Program-made: the position numbers and the translations under genes
The notes under the pieces: model-generated
What the model was told of the DNA's origin: nothing
Databases searched by the model: none
What the model saw: the letters and a program-made list of their open reading frames with translations, nothing else
DNA from: RPQJ01 sp963777725
Lineage (GTDB): Bacteria > Pseudomonadota > Gammaproteobacteria > Steroidobacterales > Steroidobacteraceae
Reading direction: 5' to 3'
DNA length: 64,000 bases
NCBI GenBank assembly: GCA_963777725.1
Contig: CAVZRR010000014.1
Location: 1 to 64,000 of the forward strand
In this document: positions 27,824 through 37,550 of the stretch, piece by piece
How the letters are laid out: the number at the start of each line of letters is the position of its first letter
How positions within the stretch are numbered: the first letter of the stretch is position 1

Positions 27824-29470
27824 ATGGCTCGCGAAATGCGAAATCTGACTGCGGAACGGTGGTCCGCCCTCTTTTGCATGCTGCTGGCGGCCGCGCTTTG
27901 GGTCGTGCCTTATGCGTCGCGCTCGGACCTCTTTTATGACGACGCGACACAGCACATCTTCTGGCTATACCGCTACGCGTATCCCGGACTCTTTCCGGGC
28001 GATCTGACTGTCGACTACTTCCGTACCAGCGCGCCTTGGGGGTATCGGGCGCTTTACGCCTGCCTGGCTCCGGTCGTCGACGTGCTGAGTGCGGCCGAGT
28101 GGCTTTCAGCCGGTCTGCTGCTGGCCTGCGGGTGGTTCGCCTGGAACATCGGTCGTGCGGTTTCGCTTCGGTCGCCGGAGTCGCACGCGCTGCTTGTAGT
28201 GGTGGCCCTCGTGGCTCTGCTGCCCCTGTCGCAGCAGAGGGACCTCCTCCCACCAATTGCGTTCCAGCGGACCTTCGCCTTGCCGCTGCTCCTGATGACT
28301 CTGTGGGCGCTCGTGTGTCGCAGGTATGCCTGGGTCGGTATGTCGTGGCTGGTGGCCGCAGTGGTCTACCCGGTGGTGCTGCCAGTGCAGGGTCTGACCG
28401 CCGCTTTGGTGTTCCTGCGGGAGCTCGTCACCGATCGTCGCATGCCGGCCAAGTGGATCTTTAATGCCCTGGCGGGCGGTGTCGCGCTGCTGATCGCTGG
28501 CTTAGCACTGCCGGCTCCAGCTGGCATCGGGCCGCCCTACACGTATGAACAGGCGATCCTGATGCCCGAGTTCGGACCCGGCGGTCGCCTCAATCTATAC
28601 GAGGCTTCGATCGTCGGCCGCTGGTTCACGGGCCACCGCACGGGGATCGGCTGGTCGCCGGTCGTGCTCATGATGTTTTCAGCGGGCGCCTTTGCTGCAT
28701 GGCGGCTGCGTTGGGCCACCGCGATACCCTGGCCAGCCTGGGCCATGGCCGCGGTCGGCGTCGGCTTGTGGGCGCTAATGCGCCTTTTCCCAGAGCAACT
28801 GATGTTCGGCCTGTATCTGCCGAACCGACACTCGCGCTGGGCGCTCGGGATCCTCGGCATCCTGCTGTTGGCTGCCGGCGGTTCGGCGGTCCTCGAGATC
28901 CTTCTCCTAAGGAGGAGGGATCCGGCGCGAGGCAGGCGCGCCGTGGCGATCTTGGCACCGGTGGTCGTCGTGGCAACGTTGTTGCCGAATGCGCTGCAGG
29001 AGTGGCAGACCCCGACCGACCGGGATCGCGAGAACGTATACGGGTTCCTGGCAACTTTGCCGGACGCGACACTCGTCGCAGCCCACCCCGACCTCGCAAA
29101 CGACGTGCCGCTCCGCGCACATCGCAGCGTGCTGGCATCCACCGAGGCGTCGATGTCCTGGATGGCGGGCTACTACGATCGAATGACACCGCGGCTGCAG
29201 GCGTCATTGAGGGCGGCATTTGCAACCAGTATCGAAGAAATGGACGAAGTGCTCGAACCGTACGGGGTCGACGTCATGCTGACTGGGCCACAGGCCTGGT
29301 CGCGGGACCGGTACTTCGAGCCCTACGATCGGCTGTACCGGGCGCTGCTGGTCCGAGGGAAGCGCGACGGCTTCGCGCTCAAGAGTCCGCCACCGGAGCG
29401 TGTACTGTTCCGCAGCGGCGAATATTTCGTGATCAGGGTCGACAAATGCGTTTCGCCAGATTGCCAGTGA
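27824..29470 (+). CDS. Large polytopic membrane protein, possible GT-C glycosyltransferase
   Basis: A 548-residue protein with about ten membrane helices (WSALFCMLLAAALWVVPYAS; LLVVVALVALLPL; WLVAAVVYPVVLPV; ILLLAAGGSAVLEILLL; AVAILAPVVVVATLLP) and a soluble C-terminal domain of about 150 residues. The first periplasmic loop carries 'YDDATQHIFWLYRYAYPGLFPGDLTVDYF'. An acidic pair in this loop is the hallmark of GT-C enzymes that use polyprenyl-phosphate sugars. The next gene starts inside the last 25 bases and has a similar layout. No named family recognised. Confidence 0.6.
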   Translation: MAREMRNLTAERWSALFCMLLAAALWVVPYASRSDLFYDDATQHIFWLYRYAYPGLFPGDLTVDYFRTSAPWGYRALYACLAPVVDVLSAAEWLSAGLLLACGWFAWNIGRAVSLRSPESHALLVVVALVALLPLSQQRDLLPPIAFQRTFALPLLLMTLWALVCRRYAWVGMSWLVAAVVYPVVLPVQGLTAALVFLRELVTDRRMPAKWIFNALAGGVALLIAGLALPAPAGIGPPYTYEQAILMPEFGPGGRLNLYEASIVGRWFTGHRTGIGWSPVVLMMFSAGAFAAWRLRWATAIPWPAWAMAAVGVGLWALMRLFPEQLMFGLYLPNRHSRWALGILGILLLAAGGSAVLEILLLRRRDPARGRRAVAILAPVVVVATLLPNALQEWQTPTDRDRENVYGFLATLPDATLVAAHPDLANDVPLRAHRSVLASTEASMSWMAGYYDRMTPRLQASLRAAFATSIEEMDEVLEPYGVDVMLTGPQAWSRDRYFEPYDRLYRALLVRGKRDGFALKSPPPERVLFRSGEYFVIRVDKCVSPDCQ

Positions 29471-31037
29471 TTGCCAGGTGCCATTCCTATGGCGCGCTGG
29501 CGATCGCGGGCCTTGCCGCGACAGGCCTGCTGCTGGTGCTCGCCCGGGGCGTGATCGACCACGTCGCGTTGTACGATGAACTGCTGCACGTGCTCGCCGC
29601 GCGTGGTCTGCTCGAAACCGGCCGGCCGATCATCGCGGACGGCATCTACCCACGCGGCCTGTTGTTCACGAACGCGGTTGCGTGGTCGTTCGCGCTCGTC
29701 GGCGAGAGCCTGGTCGCTGCGCGATTGCCGGCGCTCCTGGCCGGTGGCCTGCTGGCATTCCTCACGGCTGTGCTCGCGGGTCGACGCGCCGGGCTGCTCG
29801 CAGGCACATTTGCAGCCCTGCTGCTCGTTGCCGTTCCGGATACCGTCGAAGCGGCGGTGTTTGCACGTTTCTACACACTGCACGCGCTGATCTTGGGACT
29901 CGTCTATGCAGGCCTGTTCGAGGCGATGTGGCCCGCCCGATCCGCGAGAAGCAGGATTGTCATCGCGGTTGCCACGCTGTGTCTGCTGCCACTAGCATGG
30001 CACCTGCAGGAGACGACGTTGATTGCAGCCGGCGCGGGGGCTATGGGCGTGATAGCGCTCATCGTGCTGGATCGGTGGTCCGTCGTGTCGACGACGGCGG
30101 CCCGCTACCCGTTCGCGACGCTGGCAGCAGTTCTTGCCGGCGCGGTAGGCGCGTTTGCAGCGGTCTGGTATTCGGGGCTCTGGGCGCAGCTCACATCCTC
30201 GCCGCTCTGGGCCGCCGATCGGGCAGGGCGCCCCTGGTATTACCTCGGCGCATTCGGGCGCAGCATGCCGCTCTTGTGGCCGCTGCTGCCCCTGGCGGCC
30301 GTCGTGGCGCTGGCGGAGCCTACTCAACGGCGACTCGCGGTTTACTGCGTCGCGGTCGTCGCTTCTGCATTGATCGTGCACTCCGCCGCGGGTGCCAAGG
30401 CGCTGCGGTATGTCTATTACCTGATGCCCCTAGTATGCGTACTTTGGGCCCTACCGCTGTCTGCGCTTGCACTGCGTGCGACCGCCGGGACGACGACGGG
30501 GGGCGGCAGGTCACGGGCGCTGGGGGCCTCGCGCCCGGCGCGATGCTCGTTCTGCTGGCCATCGCATTCGCGCTGTCGCAGGAGGGCAGCAGGCTGCTCA
30601 ACCTGATTGCGGATCGCCTGCCTCCGGAACGGGCCCTAAGCTATGGCAGGGAAGCGGACTGGGCTGCCGTGGCGCGTGACCTGCAGCCGCGTGCGCAGAG
30701 GGCCAACCACATCGTGACGTCCAACGCGATGAAGGCGCTGTACTACCTGGGCGACTATGACTACGAACTGAACGCGAGCATCGTGGCGGAGACAGAAACG
30801 CTGGCCGAGTTCGGACGCGACGCACGTACGGGTCGCCACGCGATCGGCACGGCGGATTCCGTAGCGGACGTTCTGGCTAGGCCCGGTACCAGCCTGGTCG
30901 TTCTCGAAGAAGAAAAGATCGGCAAGTCGACGGGTGTGTCCTCGGAAGCGCTAGCAACAATTGAACGACGGTGCGAGGCCATCACTCTGCCAAAAGACCC
31001 TGGGCTGCGGGTCTGGTCGTGTGTCGGCGGCCCGTAG
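29446..31037 (+). CDS. GT39/ArnT-like membrane glycosyltransferase, one frameshift
   Basis: Reads as about 530 residues when one indel near 30530 is bridged. The N-terminus has a helix (LAIAGLAATGLLLVLARGV) and then 'ALYDELLHVLAARGLLETGRPIIADG', with the Asp-Glu pair expected in the first loop of GT-C transferases. 'FARFYTLHALILGLVYAGLFEA' resembles the ArnT/PMT core. After the frameshift the C-terminal soluble part (YLGDYDYELNASIVAETETLAEFGRD) ends at 31037. The likely activity is transfer of a sugar from a polyprenyl-phosphate donor in the periplasm; donor and acceptor unknown. Overlaps the preceding gene by 25 bases. Confidence 0.75.
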
Positions 31038-32001
31038 ACCGCCGCATCCCATCAGCAGCAGTTCTCAGACACCGCCAGCAGTCGTCAGTACTGCGTTATT
31101 CGTGACCGGCCGGGCGGCCAAATCCGTCTGCAACTCGCGACGGTGCAATACCAGGCATCGGCTCAGGGCCAAGCTCTCTGTCAGTCTCGCCAAGGAGACG
31201 GCGGCTACGTCCAGCACGGGTGCATTGCCGCGCTCGCCGGAGATGTTTGGAGCGCAGAAAACGTACTGAATCTCTGGCACCTCCCTGAAGTCAGACCGAC
31301 GGGTATCACCGGCTCATCGTGACGTCCGAGACGGTGCTCTCCACGAGTTGTCGACCGAGACGAGGAGAGGACTCCGCGGCGCATCTGAGATCAAGTCATA
31401 AAGACGCACGATATCGAGTTGCATTCTCGATTCAGGTTATTGAGGAAGCGCCAAAATTCGCGCTCGCCACTCCCCGATTCCACGTGATCCGGAGACCCGT
31501 GTGGCTGGGTTGGGATGCGGATATCGCGCTGGATTTGATTCACGGCGAGAACAACATCGGTGGTGCTCCGTACGCCACGCGCGGCTTCGGTTTGATGACT
31601 GAAGGGCTGCCCGCTGTGATCGCGCGATCGACATCGGTGGCGTCGATTGTCGCCGTCATGCCCTTGATTGCAGTCTCCATTCCAAGGGATCCTTCGGAGC
31701 ACGAGCCATGGCCGATGACGATAGGCGGCGAGGGGCTTTTTTGCGGCGGTTGAACAGATGACGGACTCGGATGACTCAATACTATCGTTCGTGCCGACGA
31801 CCCCGTCGCTCGTCGCGGGGCGATTCAGCGCCATCTGGCCGAACGATGCCGATGCGGAAGAATTACTGGACTACGTCCTGCCGATCGGCGCCAGCTATGT
31901 CATCCGGAGGCTACCTGGGGCCTCGTTCAGCGACTTGGACGTTAACGCCATAGTTCTGGCGTACCCAGAGCGTTATGTGACGATCTACGCAGATTAATTG
32001 T
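31038..32001. other. 964-base stretch without a confident gene
   Basis: Possible but unconvincing readings include a 144-codon plus-strand frame (31319-31753), a 79-codon plus-strand frame (31758-31997, MTDSDDSILSFVPTTPSLVAG...) and a 71-codon minus-strand frame (31065-31280). None has a recognised domain, and only the 79-codon frame has even codon use. The composition is slightly less GC-rich than its neighbours. It may be a decayed gene or an untranslated spacer. Confidence 0.35.
31758..31997 (+). CDS. Hypothetical 79-residue protein (doubtful)
   Basis: An open frame within the uncertain stretch. The product is acidic (DDSILSF, DADAEELLDYVLP, SDLDVNAIVLAYPE) with a plausible alpha/beta pattern and no signal peptide. 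It ends just before the GtrA gene on the opposite strand (4 bases apart). It could be a real small gene or the end of a degraded one. No homology recognised. Confidence 0.25.
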   Translation: MTDSDDSILSFVPTTPSLVAGRFSAIWPNDADAEELLDYVLPIGASYVIRRLPGASFSDLDVNAIVLAYPERYVTIYAD

Positions 32002-32418
32002 TCAGGCTTCGGGGGGGCGGCGACGGCCGCCTCTGAAGACGAGGTGGCGGCTCAGCACGAAGTTCAGCATGAGCCCCATCACCGAACCCGCAGCGACGCC
32101 GATGACCGGACGGGTCGCAACGGCGGGCTGAGTCGCCACGAGTACAGCGTACGTGCCGTAGTTCACGATGCCTCCGACTGCATTGGCAGCGAGAAACCGT
32201 GCCCATTCCCGAAGTTTGGCGCGGCTGCGTCGGCCATGAAACGTGTAACGGCGGTTTAGCGCCCACGTTGTCGTGGCCGCCGCGAGGTAGGAGATCACCC
32301 GGCCCCCGTATAGTCCAGCGCCGAGCCCCGTCATCGCCGCATGCAGGGTGACCGCGTCAACCACGAAGCCGATGGTGCCGACCACCGAGAACGCGAGCAA
32401 CTGGCGGCCCAACACCAT
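32002..32418 (-). CDS. GtrA family membrane protein
   Basis: A 138-residue protein with four membrane helices. Family motifs: 'LLAFSVVGTIGFVVDAVTLHAAM', 'VISYLAAATTTWALNRRYTFHG' (the N-x2-Y-T-F signature), and 'FLAANAVGGIVNYGTYAVLV', 'GSVMGLMLNFVLSRHLVF'. GtrA proteins are thought to help polyprenyl-linked sugars cross the inner membrane and usually sit beside a family 2 glycosyltransferase, as here: the next gene on the same strand is one. Confidence 0.88.
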   Translation of the reverse strand: MVLGRQLLAFSVVGTIGFVVDAVTLHAAMTGLGAGLYGGRVISYLAAATTTWALNRRYTFHGRRSRAKLREWARFLAANAVGGIVNYGTYAVLVATQPAVATRPVIGVAAGSVMGLMLNFVLSRHLVFRGGRRRPPEA

Positions 32419-32439
32419 TATGTGCGGCGCCCTGACCGT

Positions 32440-33379
32440 TCAGGCGTCCGGGCGGGTACGGAGCGGGATGTCGAGGTAATGAAGGCGCTTGGCCTCCATG
32501 CGGCCACGGGTGACGGTCGACAGGATCAGGCCGCACGCGAAACTCAGGAAGCCGAGCAGCATCAGGCCGGTGGACAGCACGGCGGTGGGCAGCCGCGGTA
32601 CGAGGCCGGTGCGCAGGTAGTCCGCGACCACCGGGATTGCAAGGACGATGGACGTGACGGCGAGCAGCGCCGCGACGGACGAGAAGAACTCCAGCGGGCG
32701 TTCCTCGCGCACGAGACGCATGATCAGGCGCATGATGCGAATACCGTCCGGGATCGTGCGCAGCTTGCTCGACGATGCGGGCGGCCGCTCACGGTACGGC
32801 GTCATGACCTCGGCGATCGGAAGCCGCAGCTCGAGCGCGTGCACGGTCAGCTCCGTTTCGGTTTCGAAGCCGGTCGCGAGCGCGGGAAACGACTTGACGA
32901 AGCGGCGCGAAAAGACCCGGTAGCCCGAGAGCATGTCGGTCATGCGCTCACCGAAGAACTTGGCCACGAGCCCGGTCAGCAGACGGTTGCCGAAGCGGTG
33001 GCCGCGACGATAGGCCAGCTCGGATTTCTCCTCCCGCGCGCCGTTGACCATGTCGAGCGAATCGTCCACCAGCCGCTGGATCAGTGCCGGCGCGCTCGGC
33101 GGCATCGTAGGTGTCGTCGCCGTCCACCAGCACGTAGATGTCCGCGTCGATGTCGGCGAACATGCGGCGCACGACGTTGCCTTTGCCCTTGAGCGGCTCG
33201 CAGCGGACGATGGCGCCCGCCTGGCGGGCGACCTCGACGGTCCGGTCCGTCGAGCCGTTGTCGTAGACGAAGATCAGGGCCTGGGGGAGATGCTTGCGGA
33301 AATCCGCCACGACCCGCGGGATCGCCGCCTCCTCGTTGAGGCAAGGGACCAGGACCGCGATCTGCGGTGTCCAGCTCAT
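32440..33379 (-). CDS. Family 2 glycosyltransferase, polyprenyl-phosphate sugar synthase type, one frameshift
   Basis: Two frames join near 33105. N-terminal part: 'IAVLVPCLNEEAAIPRVVADFRKHLP', 'LIFVYDNGSTDRTVEVARQAGA', 'NVVRRMFADIDADIYVLVDGDDTYDAA', which contain the GT-A donor site and the DGDD metal site. C-terminal part: 'VAKFFGERMTDMLSGYRVFSRRFVKSFP', 'FETETELTVHALELRLPIAEV' and two membrane helices (LAVTSIVLAIPVVADYL; LSTGLMLLGFLSFACGLIL). This matches dolichyl/undecaprenyl-phosphate glycosyltransferases that make the donor used by GT-C enzymes and moved by GtrA. Confidence 0.83.
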
Positions 33380-34366
33380 GTTTGATCCAGCTCCGGCCTG
33401 GTTGCGGTTCGCTCATCGCGATACTGGATCACCCGCTCGATCTGGTAGTCCTTGATCGCCCGCGCGTGCGTGAAGATGATCAGCTCGCCGAGCAGGCCGA
33501 GCGCGAAAAGCTGCAGGCCGAGCACGACCAGCAGCGACGACAGCAGCAGCGCGGGCCGCTCGGCCAGCGGCTGGTCGAAGAACAGGCGCTCGACGACCAG
33601 CCAGGTGACCAGCAGCGCGCCGAACGCGAAGGTGTGACGCCCACCATGCCGAAGAAACGCAGCGGCTTCTTGGTGAAGCGCACCAGGAAGAAGACCGTGA
33701 AGATGTCGAGGAAGCCGCGGGTGTACTCGCGCGGCTGGTAGACGCCCTCGAAGCGATCCTTGGGCGACTGGCGAAGCTCGACTTCCCGCACCCGAAAACC
33801 CTGGCGATCGGCGAGCACGGGGAGGAACCGGTGCTGGTCGCCGTACAGCTGGATCTCCTCGAGCACGCGACGATGAAAGGCGCGTGCGCCGCAGCCGAGG
33901 TCGTGGTACTGCAGTCGCGTCACCCACGCCAGCAGGCCGTGGAATACCGAGCGCCGCAGCCGCTCGAGCGTGCCGCCCGCCCGCGGCCAGCGCCGACCGA
34001 TCGCGAGGTCGCTCGAATCGAGCGCGGCGACGAGCTTCCCGACGTCGGCCGCCTCGATCTGGTGGTAGGCGGGCAGGGTGACGATGATCTGCCCAGAGGC
34101 ATGCTCGAAGCCGGCCATCAGCGCGGTGGCTTCGCCGAAGGGGCGAGTCAGGCTGATCACGGTGAAGCGCTGGCCCGCCTCGAGCAGCGAGCGCAGTGCC
34201 GTCGGCGAAATCGCTGCGCGGGCCGTCGAGGACAAAGATCAACTCGTACGGCTGGCGCAGCGCGTCGAGGCCGGCCTTGTACTCCGCGTGCAGCGCTCGC
34301 GGCGTCGGCGTGGCGCGAGCCGACCGGAACGATCACGGAGAGTTCGATGTCCAGACGTGCGCTCAA
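33376..34366 (-). CDS. Family 2 glycosyltransferase with C-terminal membrane helices, frame-disrupted
   Basis: Three frame changes (near 34300, 34200 and 33640) are needed. The joined protein begins 'ARLDIELSVIVPVGSRHADA', continues 'YELIFVLDGPRSDFAD', 'FTVISLTRPFGEATALMAGFEHASGQIIVTLPAYHQIEAADV', 'CGARAFHRRVLEEIQLYGDQHRFLPVLA' and ends with two helices ('FGALLVTWLVVERLFF' and 'LLLSSLLVVLGLQLFALGLLGELIIF') plus 'HARAIKDYQIERVIQY'. The start codon is uncertain; TTG 34366 is in frame, but an ATG 3-8 bases upstream may be used with an indel. The layout resembles ArnC/GtrB-type enzymes. It overlaps both neighbours by about 4 bases. Confidence 0.75.
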
Positions 34367-35394
34367 GCATGCGTAGAATCCTCGGGTTCATCCCGCAGCG
34401 GTGCGGCTGGCCAGACCTTTCCGGTGAGTCGCGAGAAGTCGCGCTCGCGCACGTCGCCGAGTTTGTAGACGAGTTCGCCCAGGATTCGCCGCCGCAGACG
34501 AGGATGAAGGCGCCCATCAGCAGGATGACGCCGGTGCCGGCGACGGGCAGCGGCAGCGTGCCGATGACCGCGGCCAGCCGCCACAGCGAATGGCCGATCG
34601 CCAGCAGGCCCAGCAGTGCCATCGGCATCGCGAGCAGGCTGAACCAGCGCAGCGGGCGCGACGTGAACGAGGCAACGGTCTTGATCACCATCAGGTCGAG
34701 CAGCACCTTGTAGACGCGCGACAGGCCGTACTTCGACTGGCCGAACTGTCGGGCGTGATGCCGCACCTTGATCTCCGCGATGCGCGGGCCCGGCGATCGA
34801 TGCCATCGCCGGGATGAAGCGGTGCATCTCGGAGTACAGGGGGATCTCCTTGATCAGCGAGGCGCGATAGGCCTTCAGCGAGCAGCCGTTGTCCTTGATC
34901 GGCACGCCGGTGACCTTGCCGATCAGCCAGTTGGCGATTCGCGACGGGATCTTGCGCGAGACCAGCTTGTCCTGGCGGTTGAAGCGCCAGCCGACGACGA
35001 TGTCGTAACCCTCGTCGATCTTGGCGAGGAACTGCTCGATGTCGCGCGGGTCGTTCTGCAGGTCGCCGTCCATGGTGACGAGGATCTCGCCGCGGGCGTG
35101 CTCGATGCCGGCCGCCATGGCGGGCGTCTGGCCGTAGTTGCGCCGGAACTTCACCACGCGCACGCGCGGATCGTGTCGCGCGAGGTCGATCGCGATCTCA
35201 AGGGTGCCGTCGCGGCTGCCGTCGTTGACCAGCACCATCTCGAACGGATGACCCAGCGGCTCCACCGCCGCGACGATCGCGGCGTGCATGCGGCGGATGT
35301 TCTCCTCCTCGTTGTAGAAGGGCACGATCACCGACAACTTCGGGTGGTTCGTCAAGCGCTGCGCTCCGGGCGGTTTTTGCCTTGCATTGGGCAT
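34363..35394 (-). CDS. Family 2 glycosyltransferase, ArnC/GtrB-like, frame-disrupted
   Basis: First gene of the minus-strand operon. 'LSVIVPFYNEEENIRRMHAAIVAAVEPLG', 'FEMVLVNDGSRDGTLEIAIDLA', 'KFRRNYGQTPAMAAGIEHARGEILVTMDGDLQNDP' give a textbook GT-A domain with the DGDLQ metal-binding site. 'FNRQDKLVSRKIPSRIANWLIGKVTGVPIKDNGCSLKAYR' is the signature of undecaprenyl-phosphate glycosyltransferases. Indels near 34790 and 34490 separate this from the helix-rich C-terminus (LRWFSLLAMPMALLGLLAIG and LPVAGTGVILLMGAFILVCGG) and the tail 'LGELVYKLGDVRERDFSRL'. Start ATG 35394. Confidence 0.85.
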   Translation of the reverse strand: MPNARQKPPGAQRLTNHPKLSVIVPFYNEEENIRRMHAAIVAAVEPLGHPFEMVLVNDGSRDGTLEIAIDLARHDPRVRVVKFRRNYGQTPAMAAGIEHARGEILVTMDGDLQNDPRDIEQFLAKIDEGYDIVVGWRFNRQDKLVSRKIPSRIANWLIGKVTGVPIKDNGCSLKAYRASLIKEIPLYSEMHRFIPAMASIAGPAHRGDQGAASRPTVRPVEVRPVARLQGAARPDGDQDRCLVHVAPAALVQPARDADGTAGPAGDRPFAVAAGRGHRHAAAARRRHRRHPADGRLHPRLRRRILGELVYKLGDVRERDFSRLTGKVWPAAPLRDEPEDSTHA

Positions 35395-35494
35395 GATACC
35401 GTGCCGCGGAGGTGCAAGATTGCGATGCAGTTCAAAAACGGTCCTTAGCGGGTCGCGCGGACTTTGCTAAGCTTGTGCCGATATTTGGGGACGC

Positions 35495-36343
35495 TTGCAC
35501 TGCTGCATGGGATCTGTCGCTGGGGATGGAGTTCGACGCCGGGCGACAGGCTGCCCCGTGGACGCTCATGTGCACTTCCACTGCGTCGAGGCGGTCGCGG
35601 CCACGCTCGACGCGGCAGCCACGAACTTCAAGCGCGTCGTCCCCTCCAAGTCGGCTCTGACCGGCTACCTCCTGCTGACCCAGGGTGCGCGAGAACGCGT
35701 GTTCGAGGACCTGCGGGAGCGCAGATCGGCCGGCGACTGGCATCTGGCGCCGACGACCTACGAGGAGGAGACCGTGATCGCGCGTCGGGGCGAACTGTGC
35801 CTGGCAATCGTGTGCGGCCGGCAGATCCGTGCTGACGACGGCCTCGAGGTCGCCGCACTGGGGACCTGCCGCAGCTTCCCCGATGGGCGGCCCTTCGCCG
35901 AATCCCTGGATGAGGTGCTGGCGGCTGGTGTGCTCGCAGCGATTCCTTGGGGTTTCGGCAAGTGGACCGGAACTCGCGGCCGGCGCGTGCAGCGCGTCGT
36001 GGATGGCGCCGCCGGGCGCGCATTTCTGGGTGATAGCGGTAGCCGCACCTGGCTCCTCGGTGAGCCGGCGCTGATCCGGCGCGGCCGGACCGCGGGTGCC
36101 CTTGTGCTGGCCGGGTCCGACCCGTTTCCTTTCGCCTCGGACTATGGTCGCGTCGGTGCCTTCGGGTTCCTCGCCGACTTCGAGCCGGACTTGACCGGGC
36201 CATGGCGTTCACTGCGGACGTGGCTCGCTGGCCTGCGGGAGTCGCCGCTGCTCTATGGGCAACCGAGTGGCCCGGTCCGTTTCCTGATCAATCAGCTAGG
36301 CGTACGGCTCTACAACCGTCGCGTCGGGAGTAGATCTGCTTGA
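35495..36343 (+). CDS. Unrecognised protein with an HxH metal-like motif
   Basis: Up to 282 residues. The N-terminus contains 'VDAHVHFHCVEAVAATLDAA', the D-x-H-x-H form seen in PHP and amidohydrolase-fold enzymes, but later metal ligands are not obvious. The C-terminal part includes 'GFLADFEPDLTGPWRSLRTWLAGL' and 'GPVRFLINQLGVRLYNRRV'. The true start may be later than 35495, for example the GTG immediately before the HxH motif, since the first ~20 residues look unnatural and a frame change is possible. It is coupled to the next glycosyltransferase by a TTGA overlap, so it probably shares a pathway with it. Confidence 0.6.
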   Translation: MHCCMGSVAGDGVRRRATGCPVDAHVHFHCVEAVAATLDAAATNFKRVVPSKSALTGYLLLTQGARERVFEDLRERRSAGDWHLAPTTYEEETVIARRGELCLAIVCGRQIRADDGLEVAALGTCRSFPDGRPFAESLDEVLAAGVLAAIPWGFGKWTGTRGRRVQRVVDGAAGRAFLGDSGSRTWLLGEPALIRRGRTAGALVLAGSDPFPFASDYGRVGAFGFLADFEPDLTGPWRSLRTWLAGLRESPLLYGQPSGPVRFLINQLGVRLYNRRVGSRSA

Positions 36344-37550
36344 AGATGCTGGTCGTGGCGCCGCACCCGTTCTTCATGCCGCGTGGTACGCCGTTCAGCG
36401 TGTACTACCGGACGCTGGTCGTTGCGGAGCAGGGCGTGCCGATCGACCTGCTGACCTATCATCCGGGTCAGGACGTGGACATCCCCGGGGTGCGGATCGT
36501 ACGCATCCCACGCATCGGCCTGCTCGAGCCGGTGCCGATCGGGCCGTCCTGGAAGAAGCTGTTTCTCGACGTATTCATGATCCTCTGGACCATCGGCCTG
36601 CTGGCGAAGCACCGCTACGCGGTGGTGCACGCCCACGAGGAGGCCGTGTTCTGGTGCCGGTTCCTCAAGCCCGTGTTCCGCTTCCGGCTGATCTACGACA
36701 TGCACTCGAGCCTGCCCCAGCAGCTCGAGAACTTCCGCTTCACCAAGTCGCGGCTCCTGATCGGCACGTTCAAGGCACTCGAGGACAGTTGCCTTAAGGC
36801 CGCCGATGCGGTCATCACGATCTGCCCGGACTTGCGCGACTACGCGCTGAAGTCGGGCGTGCCGGCCGTCCGGCACCTGTTGATCGAGAACTCGATCTTC
36901 GACGACGTGCGCCTGGCAGCGAAACCTGCCGGTGCCGCTCAAGCCAGGCGATGTCCGCTTCCTCGCTGCAGTTCGACCCCGCGCATCCGGTGATCCTCTA
37001 CGCCGGGACGTTTGAGCCCTATCAGGGAATCGATATCCTGGTCCGGGCATTTGCGCGCGTGCATCGGGCGCGGCCCGACGCGCGACTGGTGCTGGCAGGT
37101 GGCACAGACGAACAGGGTCGGGAGATGCGCGGACTGGCCGCCTCGCTCAACCTTTCCGACGCCTGCATCTTCACGGGCCGGGTCTCGAAGACCGACGCGC
37201 TGCGCTTCACGCGCTCGGCGACGGTGCTGGTCTCGCCGCGGGTCCACGGGACAAACACACCGCTCAAGGTCTACGAGCAGCTCGCCAGCGGCAAGCCGCT
37301 GGTCGCGACCCGCATCTGGTCCCACACGCAAGTGCTCGACGACACGGTTTGCTTCCTGGTCGAGCCGGATGCGGACTCCATGGCGGAGGGTCTGCTGCGG
37401 GCCCTGCAAGAGCCCGATGAGGCGGCTGCACGCGTAGTGCACGCCCAGGCACTCTATGCGCGCGAGTACGCGCGGCCGATCTACGTGCAGAAGATCCGAC
37501 GGCTGCTGCAGATCGTCGGGCTGCTGTCCAACACGGCCGCACCGCGATGA
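36340..37550 (+). CDS. Glycosyltransferase family 4, one frameshift
   Basis: About 403 residues when the break near 36930 is bridged. The start is TTG 36340, overlapping the previous stop, or ATG 36346. Acceptor domain: 'MLVVAPHPFFMPRGTPFSVYYRTLVVAEQGVPIDLLTYHPGQ', 'VVHAHEEAVFWCRFLKP', 'DAVITICPDLRDYALKSGV'. Donor domain: 'PVILYAGTFEPYQGIDILVRAFARVHRARPDARLVLAGG', 'VSPRVHGTNTPLKVYEQLASGKPLVATRIWSHTQVL'. The last motif holds the donor-binding glutamate (KVYEQLASGKP). Ends by overlap (ATGA) with the methyltransferase gene. Confidence 0.85.

Noticed and set aside
31319..31753. 144-codon frame in the uncertain stretch
   Set aside because: No recognised domain, poor first third (CRPRRGEDS...), and no ribosome site. 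Retained only within the region note.
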